From contig NZ_JNXG01000021.1 of the NCBI RefSeq assembly GCF_000717025.1, positions 138,393-202,392 of the forward strand: 64,000 nucleotides of DNA, written 5' to 3'. Below are positions 44,110-53,255 of the stretch, in pieces. The DNA comes from Streptomyces atroolivaceus. GTDB lineage: Bacteria > Actinomycetota > Actinomycetes > Streptomycetales > Streptomycetaceae. The first letter of the stretch is position 1. The number at the start of each line of letters is the position of its first letter. Position numbers and translations under genes: made by a program. Under the pieces are notes generated by a model, which saw only the letters and a list, made by a program, of their open reading frames with translations, was not told where the DNA came from and did not search any database.

Positions 44110-46515
44110 TTGCCCACTGACCCCCAGGCCGAGGTCCCGCAGACCAGCGGCGCCGCACTGGAACTGCTCGTCCACGGCGTCGGCGGAACCACCCCGCAGG
44201 AGATGCTCGGGGACCCGCGTACGACCAGGATCACCGGTGACGCCACGGCCGCCGTCCACCGCCGCACCGAGGACGTCGGCGCCGAACAGCATCCCGAGCG
44301 CCACCGGGAGGGCCCGGTCGCCGAGGCCTACTGCTGGTCCAACCTCACCTCGGGCAACGGCTCCCGGGCCCTGTGGCTGCTGCTGCTCCCCTTCATGGTG
44401 GTCAACCTCGCCCACTGGATGCGGCCCACCGCGCGGGGGCGCACCCGGGCGGTCCGGCTCTACGGACTGCTGGTGCGGCTCGTCGCCCTCAGCCTCACGG
44501 TGCTCCTCACCGCTGCGGCCTGCGAGGTCGCCCTCGACCTGGTGGCCTGGCAGTGCGCGGGGACACCCGAGTGCTCGGCGCAGCGCTCCTGGCTCGGCTT
44601 CCTGTCATCCCGGCAGGGCGGGTGGTTCGCCCAGCCCGGGCGCCGCCTCGCGGTCGCCGCGCTCGTGCCGGCCGCGCTGGTGGGACTGCTCTGGTACCTG
44701 TCCCACCGGACCTGGAGCGCCTACGAGTCACAGCGCCCCCTGAGCTGGGACGAACCGGACAGTGCGGAAACGGACGTGGACAGTGACGTGGTGGCACAGC
44801 CCGGCGCCTCCCTGATCCGTCCGGCCCTCGGCAGGCCCGGCTTCTGGTACGGACGCAGACTGGTGGCCCGGTTGCGCGCGGCACACACCGCGGCCGGTTT
44901 CCTGACGGTCGCGGCCGCGGTCGGTGTCACGGCGGCCCGGCACGACCGCGCCGCCGACAGCCCCGTACCCACGGTGATCGGTGTCCTGTTCGAGACGGCG
45001 CTCGTCCTGTGCGGACTCGTCGTCGTCGCGGTGGTCTGCCGACGGGGGCGCAGCGAGCGACGTCTCGACAACCGGCTCGACCGGGCGGTCACCACTTGTC
45101 TCCCCGGCACCGCTCTCACCCTGCTGCTCTGCGCAGTCGTCTACGCCGGCTGGTCGCGTCCCGGATGGGTGTCCGCGGGCGCCCTCCCCGGAGAGTCGGC
45201 CTTCCGCGCCCTCGCCGTCGGCCAGGCTCTGCTCGTCGTCGTACTCGCCGCGGTGGCGCTGAGCCTGTACCGGAGCGCCCCCGAGCCGCGCACGACCCTT
45301 CACGGCCTCGGCGGCCCGGCCGTGGCCATGCTCGCGTGCGCGCTCGGTGGAGTGATGACCGGTGGGGTCGCCCAGCGCGTGGCCGACTGGCTGGACGGCC
45401 CCGGAACTCCTGGCATGGGCGCGGGCGCCGACATAGAAGGCCCGCCCGCGCTCCTCAGCTGGCAGGCCTCCGTCATCCCGGTCCTGCTGCTCCTCCTGCT
45501 CCCGCCCGTCATCTGGCTGGCGGCCCGCACCGTCCGCCGCGCCCGCCGGATGGGACCGGGGATAGAGGCGGAGTACGAGGAGGAGCACCCCGAGCCCGGA
45601 CGCACCCGGCGGATCGCACGCACGCGGGCCACCGCCGCGCTCACCGACTCGGCCCCCGGGATCCTCGGGCTGCTCTCCGCCGCCACCCTGCTGCTCGGCG
45701 CCGGAGCGGTGGCCGGCTCCTGGCTCACCGGCGAGGTTCCCGGCCTGGCGATGGACGGCACGGCCCCGTTCGTCGAGTCGGTCGCCGAGACGGCTCAGTC
45801 GACGGGCTCCTGGCTGACCGGTTTCGGCGTCATACTCTTCGTCACCTGGGGCCGTCGCGCCTACCGCGACGTCTCCGCGCGGCGGACCATCGGCATCCTC
45901 TGGGACGTGGGTACGTTCTGGCCGCGTGCCGCCCACCCCTTCGCGCCGCCCTGCTACGCCGAGCGAGCCGTCCCGGACCTCTCCTCCCGCATGTGCGCAT
46001 GGACGGGGCGGACCCGCGGCAGGCTCGTCATCTCCGGCCACTCCCAGGGCAGCGTGCTCGCCGCGGCAGCGGTGTGGCAGCTCCCCGACCCGGTCCGCCA
46101 CCGGGTCGCGCTGCTCACGTACGGTTCTCCGATCGAGCGGCTGTACGGGCGCTGGTTCCCTGCCTACTTCGGCCGGGTCCCCCTCGAAGGGCTCCAGCGG
46201 TCGGTGGACTGCTGGCGCAACCTCTGGCGTGCGACCGATCCCATCGGCGGCCCGGTCCGGATCGACGAGGGGCAGGGCCACGAGGTGGACCGCGGCCCCC
46301 TGAAGGATCCGCTGGTCTACGGCCGCACCGTCGAATACCCCCTGCCGGAACCGATTCTCGGGCATTCGGACTACCAGGCCGACCCGGTCTTCGCCGTCGA
46401 GCGTGCCGCGCTCCTCGAACGGCTCGGGCCCGTCGTACCCCGACAGGTGGGCGCGGGCGCGGAGGACCCGGGCGGTGCCGCCGCTCAGGGCAGCTCCGGA
46501 AGGTCCTCCGGGTAG
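44110..46515 (+). CDS. Large integral membrane protein with alpha/beta-hydrolase-type domain
   Basis: An 801-residue protein with a short N-terminal LLVHGVGGTTP motif, about ten transmembrane helices (~95-590), and a cytoplasmic or external C-terminal part with GHSQG around Ser645 (LVISGHSQGSVLAAAAVW). The N-terminal HG and the nucleophile elbow together look like a split lipase/esterase interrupted by a membrane insert. SPIERLYGRWFPAYFG is a further conserved-looking block. The TTG start at 44110 is inferred. Its end overlaps the convergent beta-helix ATPase gene by 31 bp. Function unknown. Confidence 0.82.
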   Translation: MPTDPQAEVPQTSGAALELLVHGVGGTTPQEMLGDPRTTRITGDATAAVHRRTEDVGAEQHPERHREGPVAEAYCWSNLTSGNGSRALWLLLLPFMVVNLAHWMRPTARGRTRAVRLYGLLVRLVALSLTVLLTAAACEVALDLVAWQCAGTPECSAQRSWLGFLSSRQGGWFAQPGRRLAVAALVPAALVGLLWYLSHRTWSAYESQRPLSWDEPDSAETDVDSDVVAQPGASLIRPALGRPGFWYGRRLVARLRAAHTAAGFLTVAAAVGVTAARHDRAADSPVPTVIGVLFETALVLCGLVVVAVVCRRGRSERRLDNRLDRAVTTCLPGTALTLLLCAVVYAGWSRPGWVSAGALPGESAFRALAVGQALLVVVLAAVALSLYRSAPEPRTTLHGLGGPAVAMLACALGGVMTGGVAQRVADWLDGPGTPGMGAGADIEGPPALLSWQASVIPVLLLLLLPPVIWLAARTVRRARRMGPGIEAEYEEEHPEPGRTRRIARTRATAALTDSAPGILGLLSAATLLLGAGAVAGSWLTGEVPGLAMDGTAPFVESVAETAQSTGSWLTGFGVILFVTWGRRAYRDVSARRTIGILWDVGTFWPRAAHPFAPPCYAERAVPDLSSRMCAWTGRTRGRLVISGHSQGSVLAAAAVWQLPDPVRHRVALLTYGSPIERLYGRWFPAYFGRVPLEGLQRSVDCWRNLWRATDPIGGPVRIDEGQGHEVDRGPLKDPLVYGRTVEYPLPEPILGHSDYQADPVFAVERAALLERLGPVVPRQVGAGAEDPGGAAAQGSSGRSSG

Positions 46516-48914
46516 AGCATGGTCAGGTCGTCCGTGCTCGGCTCGGCGAGCTGGGCCACCCGCCCCGCATGCCGCTCCACCATCGACTCGAAGGTCTGCC
46601 GGGCCGTGCGGCCGTTGCCGAAGGCGGGGCCCTTGGGGAGCGCCGTGAAGTACTTGAGCAGCGCTTCCCCCGTCCCCTCCGCCAGGCTGTACTCGTGCTC
46701 GTCCGTCTGCTGCCCCACGATCCGCAGCAGCTCCTCGGGCTCGTAGTCGCTGAAGGTGATGGTCCGCGAGAAACGGGACGCCACCCCGGGGTTGACCGTG
46801 AGGAAGCGCTCCATCTCGTGCGTGTACCCGGCCACGATCACCACCACGGCGTCGCGGTGGTCCTCCATCAGCTTCACCAGCGTGTCGATGGCCTCGCGGC
46901 CGAAGTCGCGGCCGGAGTCCTCGGGCGACAGGGCGTACGCCTCGTCGACGAACAGGACCCCTCCGCGTGCCCGGTCGAACGCCTCCTGCGTGCGGATGGC
47001 GGTGGACCCGATGTGCTCGCCGACCAGATCGACGCGGGACACCTCCACGAGATGACCGTGCTCCAGGACACCGAGCGAGGCCAGGATCTCGCCGTACAGC
47101 CGGGCCACCGTCGTCTTGCCCGTGCCGGGGGAGCCGGTGAAGACCAGGTGCCGGCGGACCGACGCGGCCTTCAGGCCTGCCAGCCTCCGGCGGCGGCCGA
47201 CCTCGATCATGTCGGTCAGCGCCCGCACCTCGCGTTTGACGCTGTCCAGGCCCACCAGCGCGTCGAGTTCGCCCAGCACGGCGCCCGAATCGCGCACCGG
47301 CTCAGCCGGAGCCGGAGCGGGGGCGGGCTCCGCGGTTCGCTGCCCGGGCATCGCACCGAGCAGCCCTGGCGTGGTCTGCGTCGCCGTCAGGACCGTGGGG
47401 GCCGGGGGAGTGGCACCGCGCAGGCCGCTCTCGTCGCTCGTGCAGTCCTGGGCGATCGGGCCGCCCGCGTGCCCGTCGCCGCCGGAGCCGTCGGCGAATT
47501 CGTAGCCGCCACGCGCGCACCGCTCGGTCCGGCACCGGGTCAGGGTGGAACGGCAGCCGTCCATCACATGGAAGCCGTAACCCTCGCTGCCCGTGACCCG
47601 GCAGCTGTCGAAGGTACCGCGGCCCTCGGCGGAGACGTAGAAACCGGCCTCCGCGGGCGAGGTGACCGTGCACCTCTCGATGGTCGGATCGGCGCCCTTG
47701 GTCACGATGACCCCGGTCTGCGCCGCGTCGATGGTGCAGTTGTTCAGGGTGCCGCCACTTCCGTGGTCACGGAACCACGCTCCGGTGGACGCCTCGCGGA
47801 TCCGGCAGTCGTCGAGCTGGGCGGTGGCCCCGTCGCTCACCGAGACGGCCGTGTTGCGGATCTGGGACAGGTCGCTGTCCACGACATCCGCGCGCGAGCC
47901 CCGGTCGAGGACGAAAAGGGCGTCGGGCACGTCGTGGACGCGGCACGAGTCCAGTATCACCGTCGCCCCGTCACTCACCCAGACCGCCGGGTAGTCGCCC
48001 GTACTGTCGTGGATCTCGCACTGGTTGGCGTCGACGCGGGTGCCCGGATCCCAGACCGAGAGGCCGTTGCGGCCGAACCGGCGGACGGTGGAACGGGTCA
48101 GGGTGAGTACCGAACGGGAGCGCAGGTCGACCGCGTTCTCCGGGATGTCGTGGATGTCGCAGTCGGCCAGGGTGAGGACGGCGTCGGTGTCCAGCGTGAC
48201 TCCGTCGGCTGACGTGCGGTGCACGGTGCAGTCCGTGAGGTGCGCGCTGCCGCGCGAGGTGACCTGTACCCCGCTGCCCTTGATCTCGTACACCTCGCAG
48301 CCCACCGCCTCCAGGCCGCTGCCCTCCCCGGTCACGCTCAGCCCCGCGCCCGACGAGTGGTGCACGCGGCAGCGCTCGAGCCGGGGGTGCGCGCCGTCGC
48401 GCACCGCGACACCGGACTGCCCGGCCGAGAGGATCTCGCACTCCTCGAACACGCCGCCGGCGCCGTCGAGTACGGCGATGCCCACGCCGGCCGGGTTGTC
48501 GACCGTGCAGCGGCGCACGGTGGGCCTGGCGGCGCCCCGCACCTCGATACCTGCGGCAGACCTGGTCACGATGCGCAGGTCCGACAGCTCGGGAGCGCCC
48601 TCCTCGACGAGCAGCGCGGGGGCGGCGGAGTCCTGGCCCTCCACATGGAGGTCCTGGAGGACGGCGGAGGCACGGACGGTCAGGGGGACGCCGTCGGCCG
48701 GCGCGATCCGTACGGAGCCGGCGGATCCCTCGGGGCCGCGCAGTGTCACGGCGCGGTGGACGACGAGATTCTCCCGGTAGGTGCCGGGGGCGATGGTGAG
48801 AACGTCACCGTCCGCTGCGGCCTCCAGGGCGGCGGTGAGGGAAGCGTATTCGCCCGTACGGCGCCGCCATCGCGATGTGCCGGTGTGCGTCACCTGGACC
48901 GTGCCCTGTGCCAT
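46485..48914 (-). CDS. Right-handed beta-helix protein fused to CbbX/EccA-type AAA+ ATPase
   Basis: An 809-residue protein. Residues ~20-490 are right-handed beta-helix (pectate-lyase-like) coils, with repeating patterns such as DCTVHRTSADGVTL and DCDIHDIPENAVDL. A Pro/Ala-rich linker (~510-540) leads to a CbxX/CfqX-type AAA+ domain: Walker A GSPGTGKTT with Lys600, Walker B VLFVDEAYAL, and sensor region SRFSRTITF. EccA of type VII secretion and CbbX Rubisco activase share this ATPase. No signal peptide is seen. Coupling a beta-helix scaffold to a remodelling ATPase suggests action on a large assembly. ATG 48914 is the chosen start. Confidence 0.9.
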   Translation of the reverse strand: MAQGTVQVTHTGTSRWRRRTGEYASLTAALEAAADGDVLTIAPGTYRENLVVHRAVTLRGPEGSAGSVRIAPADGVPLTVRASAVLQDLHVEGQDSAAPALLVEEGAPELSDLRIVTRSAAGIEVRGAARPTVRRCTVDNPAGVGIAVLDGAGGVFEECEILSAGQSGVAVRDGAHPRLERCRVHHSSGAGLSVTGEGSGLEAVGCEVYEIKGSGVQVTSRGSAHLTDCTVHRTSADGVTLDTDAVLTLADCDIHDIPENAVDLRSRSVLTLTRSTVRRFGRNGLSVWDPGTRVDANQCEIHDSTGDYPAVWVSDGATVILDSCRVHDVPDALFVLDRGSRADVVDSDLSQIRNTAVSVSDGATAQLDDCRIREASTGAWFRDHGSGGTLNNCTIDAAQTGVIVTKGADPTIERCTVTSPAEAGFYVSAEGRGTFDSCRVTGSEGYGFHVMDGCRSTLTRCRTERCARGGYEFADGSGGDGHAGGPIAQDCTSDESGLRGATPPAPTVLTATQTTPGLLGAMPGQRTAEPAPAPAPAEPVRDSGAVLGELDALVGLDSVKREVRALTDMIEVGRRRRLAGLKAASVRRHLVFTGSPGTGKTTVARLYGEILASLGVLEHGHLVEVSRVDLVGEHIGSTAIRTQEAFDRARGGVLFVDEAYALSPEDSGRDFGREAIDTLVKLMEDHRDAVVVIVAGYTHEMERFLTVNPGVASRFSRTITFSDYEPEELLRIVGQQTDEHEYSLAEGTGEALLKYFTALPKGPAFGNGRTARQTFESMVERHAGRVAQLAEPSTDDLTMLYPEDLPELP

Positions 48915-49119
48915 GGTGCTGCTGTGCCCCCACCTCGTGCCGTGTGCGCTGCCTCGTGCCCGTCCGCGGTGCGGCCGGTTCGCCGGCAGCCCTACGGCCC
49001 GCCTGCCGAGGAGTCGGGCGGGCCGGTCCACCGTAGCGCGCGCGACGGGCACGAGTTGACGGGCCGGTCGCCCGAGCGGCCCTGCTCAGCCGTACACGGG
49101 GGAACACGCGCCCCCGAGG

Positions 49120-49740
49120 TCAGCTGCCCGTACCCGTTCTGCCCCAGTCGGGGCCGACTTCGGCCCAGGCGCGGTCGAGCCTGGCGTACCGCCTCTGCAT
49201 CATGCGCCATACGGCGAGCCTGCGGGCGATTTCCGTCAGACCGCCCGCGAGCAGCGTCGCACCGATGCCCGCGAGCACCGCGTGGGTGTGAGCCGTGGAC
49301 ACGTCCATGGGGCGCATCGCGGGGTCGCCCCGGCCGTCCGTCCAGATCCGTATCCGGGCACCGGGCGTGGTCTTCGTGGACGCCGTCGACACGGTGCCCG
49401 TACGTGCCGTACCGTCCGGGGCACGCCACTCGGCCACCACCGGCGTACGCATGGAGCCCTCGGCCACGGTCGCCGCCTCGGGGTCCTGGGCGAAGCGGGA
49501 CGTGCCGGAGGCCGGGCGGACCACGACGGCCGCGGTGAGATGGCGTTGCTCGTGCTGGACCCGCACCGCTCGCTGGAGGGCGTCGTCCGTGAGTGAACCG
49601 GTCTTCCAGCCGGCCACCGGTGCCGCCAGGAGCATCAGCAGCAGCGCTGCCAGCGCCGCCCACGCCTCGTGACGGTCGGTGGCCCGGCACACGGGATTGT
49701 GCCGCCACCGCCGGATCCCCAGAACCGCTCGCACAGTCAT
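49120..49740 (-). CDS. Rv1733c-like membrane protein
   Basis: A 206-residue protein with two transmembrane helices (~25-45 and ~145-170) flanking an external domain. GIRRWRHNPVCRATDRHEAW is the family N-terminus, and WTDGRGDP appears before the second helix. GGAAGGGGG precedes the ATG at 49740. Function unknown; the mycobacterial relative is a dormancy antigen. Confidence 0.85.
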   Translation of the reverse strand: MTVRAVLGIRRWRHNPVCRATDRHEAWAALAALLLMLLAAPVAGWKTGSLTDDALQRAVRVQHEQRHLTAAVVVRPASGTSRFAQDPEAATVAEGSMRTPVVAEWRAPDGTARTGTVSTASTKTTPGARIRIWTDGRGDPAMRPMDVSTAHTHAVLAGIGATLLAGGLTEIARRLAVWRMMQRRYARLDRAWAEVGPDWGRTGTGS

Positions 49741-49873
49741 GCACCCCCTTCCCTGTCCGTGATAACCCGGCGGGGCGGCGATTGCGTCCGTCGACGGTGA
49801 AGAGAGAGCAAGCTCACGCCGGCAACGCCCTACCTGCCACCCGGCGTTCGAGGACACCGCCGGGCCCGGGCGG

Positions 49874-50698
49874 TCAGCCGAGGACCCGCACCGGGTCTCC
49901 GGCCCGGATCACGCCGGTGCTCTCCGGGATCATGTTCTGGCCGAACAGCAGGTGCTTTCCGTCCCGGCGGTGCCGGGCGAGCGTGCGCAACGGTTCCTTG
50001 CCCCGCTCCGCCGTCCGCTGGTCGGTCGTCGTGATGACACACCGCCCGCACGGTTTCACGACGCGGAAGGCGACCTCCCCGATCGCGATCCGTCTCCAGC
50101 CGTCCTCGGCCCAGGGTTCCGTGCCGTCCACGACCACGTTCGGCCGGAAACGGTTCATCGGCAGCGGACCCTCGTCCGGATGATCCCCCCGCGCCACCCA
50201 CGAGTTGAGCGCGTCCAGCGAGGCGCTCGCGGTGAGGAGAAGCGGGAAGCCGTCGGCGAGCGACACGGTCTCGCCCGGCCGGCCGAACTCCGGATCGACG
50301 GGCCTGCGGTGCGACGGCGCGTCCAGATGGACGAGCCGGACCTCCGCACCGAGGCGCGCGCTGAACCAGGCGTGAGCTTCGCCGGCGGCCACGGCCACCT
50401 CGACCTTGCTCCGATGGAGCTCGGCGACGACGGTGCGTGCCGGGTCGGGCACCTCCACGGTGAGCGACGGAGCCCCGGGCGCCGACACGGCCAGGCCACC
50501 ACCGGGAACGGGATCGGCGGACAGCTGTGCCATGCAGGGCTGCTGACGCTGGGTGACGACCCTGTTCTCGTGGTCGATCAGCATCCACCGTCGGTCGCCG
50601 TCGAGTCCCCATGGCTCGACGGCCGCCTCGTCGGCCGCGCGTGCGGCCAGCGACTTGACCGGATGGATGTACACGGCACTGAGTACAGGAGGCAGCAT
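49874..50698 (-). CDS. MOSC domain protein
   Basis: A 274-residue protein with an N-terminal MOSC_N beta-barrel (IHPVKSLAARAADEAAVEPWGLDGDRRWML) and a C-terminal MOSC domain holding the conserved Cys in VKPCGRCVITTTDQ. The family resembles the molybdenum-cofactor sulfurase C-terminus and mARC N-hydroxylamine reductases. It probably binds a molybdopterin cofactor and reduces N-hydroxylated substrates. Confidence 0.9.
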   Translation of the reverse strand: MLPPVLSAVYIHPVKSLAARAADEAAVEPWGLDGDRRWMLIDHENRVVTQRQQPCMAQLSADPVPGGGLAVSAPGAPSLTVEVPDPARTVVAELHRSKVEVAVAAGEAHAWFSARLGAEVRLVHLDAPSHRRPVDPEFGRPGETVSLADGFPLLLTASASLDALNSWVARGDHPDEGPLPMNRFRPNVVVDGTEPWAEDGWRRIAIGEVAFRVVKPCGRCVITTTDQRTAERGKEPLRTLARHRRDGKHLLFGQNMIPESTGVIRAGDPVRVLG

Positions 50699-50743
50699 GC
50701 GTTCATCCTGCCAGCCGTCAGTGACGGTGCGCGGCAGCGCCAG

Positions 50744-51232
50744 TCAGTACCCCCGCCCCTGGTACGGGCGATGGTGAGGATCCTCGTACGGCGACTGCGC
50801 GGGAGCGGGCGCGGGCCGGGGCGAAGCGGGACGCATGGCCTCATAACCCGTACCGGGCCGCTGCTGTTGCGGCTGCTGGTAGCCGCGCGGCGCCGACGGC
50901 TGCTGCGGGATGTACGGCGCGGGCGCGTGCTGCAGCTGTGCGGGCTGCATCATCGGTGCCTGCTGCATCCCGGCGTTCTGGTACTGCGGCTGCGCCGCCT
51001 GCTGCGGGTAACCGTAGGACCCGGTGGGCTGGGACGGGGCCGCGGGCAGCGCGGGGAGCGCCGACGGCAGAGCCGGCAGGTAGCTGTTCCCGGTGTCGTA
51101 GGCGGCAGGGACCCGGATCGGTGCGATCTGGGGGGTTCCCCGCTCGGCGACGAGGGAGTCGTAGATCGGGGTGTCGGCGAACGACGGCGCGGCGTAGTAG
51201 CCGCTGCCGTAGGTGGAGCGGGGGGAGGTCAT
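50744..51232 (-). CDS. DUF6643-type Pro/Gln-rich protein
   Basis: A 162-residue low-complexity protein. The N-terminus (MTSPRSTYGSGYYAAPSFAD) and the Gln/Pro/Tyr-rich body (YPQQAAQPQYQNAG) fit the Streptomyces DUF6643 family. It is probably unstructured. No enzyme motif is seen. Confidence 0.8.
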   Translation of the reverse strand: MTSPRSTYGSGYYAAPSFADTPIYDSLVAERGTPQIAPIRVPAAYDTGNSYLPALPSALPALPAAPSQPTGSYGYPQQAAQPQYQNAGMQQAPMMQPAQLQHAPAPYIPQQPSAPRGYQQPQQQRPGTGYEAMRPASPRPAPAPAQSPYEDPHHRPYQGRGY

Positions 51233-52057
51233 GACACATAAGTTAAGCCCACGATGTGCCGGTTGGGGAGCCCCAATCTTGGGGTTATCCGTTTTACGCT
51301 GCTTTTGGGGGCTTGACCTGCCAAGACACCGTCAAAGCCTCCGTCGGCAGCGGGGTAATCCGTTCCAGGGCCCCTGACGGACGAGAAGCGACGAGTGGGC
51401 CGCAAGGGACGCGCCCGTGTCGCTCCGGCAGGGGCGGAGAGCTTCGACCACAAGCGCGTGGAACCCATCGGCAAGCGGACGACCACCGAGGACGGAGACC
51501 GCGGCGGCCGGGCGCCACCGCCCGACCTCTCAAGGTCAAGCACCGGGGCCTCGGAGGTGATGTGTGGTTCGGTGAACGCCTGCATCCGTGCGGGTGAGCA
51601 CGGGGTGTCGGTTCGCGACGGATCACTGCGCGCGTGCGAGCGCCCTGGGTGCCGTGAGAGCCGGCTTCCGCGGCCGGGTGCTCCTGGACCACTCGGTGGG
51701 TGTCGCCCCTGACGCCACGTCATCGGCGCCGGACGACCTCCGTCGGGCAGGAGTCGCCCTTCTCCGGTGGGACACCGGTGCCGCGACAACCGCCCGGCAC
51801 CGCGGTGTCGGTCATCACCGGGCAGTCACGGATCCTGGAACGGAAAGCCACACGTGCTGCTCGGGTTCCACACCCACGCGGTCCGGCCGGTGGCATCGGG
51901 GAGAAGATGCCCGAGCCGCCTCGGCGGAAGCCGCAGGGGTGGCGTGACCCCCGGCCGGACGCGTGCATTCGAGTGAATGTGAAGCAGCTGAAACGTTCAC
52001 GCTCGCGAGGGTGCTTCGGCGTGCCCTGATGCTGGGGCCGACGAAGGGGAGGCTCTC
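51233..52057. other. No recognisable gene; left border of the biosynthetic region
   Basis: About 825 bp. Frames of 60-186 codons occur on both strands, but none combines a ribosome site, biased third positions and a known family. An AT-richer stretch around 51270-51310 is a plausible promoter area for the minus-strand DUF6643 gene. An imperfect dyad (CGAGTGAA at 51970, TTCACGCTCG at 51996) lies before the plus-strand cluster and may carry its operator. Confidence 0.5.
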
Positions 52058-52210
52058 ATGCGGCTCCGCACCGGGATCCCCGGCGGTCTCGTTTCCACTG
52101 CCGGTGCCTTGGCGGCGCTCGGTCCGTCCGGTGCGAGGCCGCCGGTGCCGGGGGAGAAGAGCTCGGCACCGGGCGATGGCCGTGTCGGTGTGCTTCCGGC
52201 CCTGGGCTGA
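52058..52210 (+). CDS. 50-aa ORF directly before the terpene synthase
   Basis: A short ORF with a strong AGGGGAGG site. The protein starts MRLRTGIPGGLVSTAGALAA and is Gly/Ala/Pro-rich with one weak hydrophobic stretch. Its stop lies 5 nt before the terpene synthase ATG, which has no good ribosome site of its own. This suggests translational coupling, whether or not the peptide has a function. Confidence 0.5.
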   Translation: MRLRTGIPGGLVSTAGALAALGPSGARPPVPGEKSSAPGDGRVGVLPALG

Positions 52211-52215
52211 GTGCG

Positions 52216-53208
52216 ATGTCCCAAGGGGCTGTGGTGCGTCCGGCCGGCGCGGGTCTCCCGGCTGACGCGAGGGGCAGGCGGTTGAACTCCTCGGTGCTGA
52301 GCTGGGCGCGGTGCCTGGGGCTGGTCACCTGCACCGCGGAGGACGAGCGTCTCGCTGCCATGAGGCTCGGAGAGTTCGCCGCCCGTGCGGTCCCTGAGGC
52401 CGGTACGGCTGCGGCTGAGCTGACGGCGCACTGGGCCGCCTTCGTCTGTCTGGTCGACGACAGGCTCGACCGTGGCGGCCTGGGCTCTCGCCCCGAGGAG
52501 GTCCGTGAGCTGTTCGACCGGTTGTCGGGTGTGCTCACCTCCACCCGCGCCGTCGATCCGTGCGGCGGGACGGAGGCGGCTCTGGCCGACCTGTGGGGCC
52601 GTACGGCGCCTGGCGGGTCCTCGCGGTGGCGGGAGCGGTTCGTCACCGACTACGGCGAATTCGCCCGGGCGACGTACGAGGAGGCCGCAGGCCGCCGGGA
52701 CCGCATCCGGTTGCCGCTCGGCGACTACATCCTCCTGCGCCGCCGGACCATCACCGTCTTCCCGATGGCCGACGTCGTGGAGCGGACCGCGAACGCTCCC
52801 TGGCCGCTCCACCGTGGCTGTGACGAGGGCGTGAGTGCCCTGCGGAGGGCGGCGGCCGATGTGGCGGGCTGGACCAATGATCTGGTCTCGGCGGGCGGCG
52901 ACCTGCGGGCCGGCCAAGAGAGCCTGGTTGCTGTCGTGGGGCGCGAGCACGGTTGTTCCCCGTCGGCCGCGCACGAACGCGTGACGGCGATGCGGGACGA
53001 CAGGCTTCGGGAATTCCACGCGACCGCGGCTGCCCTGGCCGCTGGTGACGGCGTGCCAGGGGCGGCCCGGGAGCCGCTGCGGCGTCATGTGCTCGCGCTT
53101 CAGTCCTTCGTGGCCGCGACATTGCACTGGCTCGGTGTCACCGGCCGGTTCGAGACCCGCTGGTTGCCGGGCCGTCACGGCGGCCCTGTTCCATCTGCCT
53201 CGCTCTGA
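52216..53208 (+). CDS. Class I terpene synthase
   Basis: A 330-residue all-helical cyclase that ionises a prenyl diphosphate. The first metal site is VDDRLDR (Asp81, Asp82, Asp85). The second, NSE-type, is WTNDLVSAGGDL (Asn221, Ser225, with Asp229 in place of Glu). Length is normal for a bacterial mono-domain enzyme. The substrate chain length cannot be told; the class II-like cyclase next door suggests it may process a cyclised diphosphate. Translation is probably coupled to the 50-codon ORF. No prenyl diphosphate synthase is in the window. Confidence 0.85.
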   Translation: MSQGAVVRPAGAGLPADARGRRLNSSVLSWARCLGLVTCTAEDERLAAMRLGEFAARAVPEAGTAAAELTAHWAAFVCLVDDRLDRGGLGSRPEEVRELFDRLSGVLTSTRAVDPCGGTEAALADLWGRTAPGGSSRWRERFVTDYGEFARATYEEAAGRRDRIRLPLGDYILLRRRTITVFPMADVVERTANAPWPLHRGCDEGVSALRRAAADVAGWTNDLVSAGGDLRAGQESLVAVVGREHGCSPSAAHERVTAMRDDRLREFHATAAALAAGDGVPGAAREPLRRHVLALQSFVAATLHWLGVTGRFETRWLPGRHGGPVPSASL

Positions 53209-53255
53209 CCGCTCGACCTTCCCCTGTGCCACCCCGTCCGCTAGGAAAGCCGCTG

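Noticed and set aside
51256..52029. Several 80-186-codon frames left of the terpene operon
   Set aside because: No consistent codon bias, ribosome site or recognisable domain on either strand; noted instead as a gene-free border.
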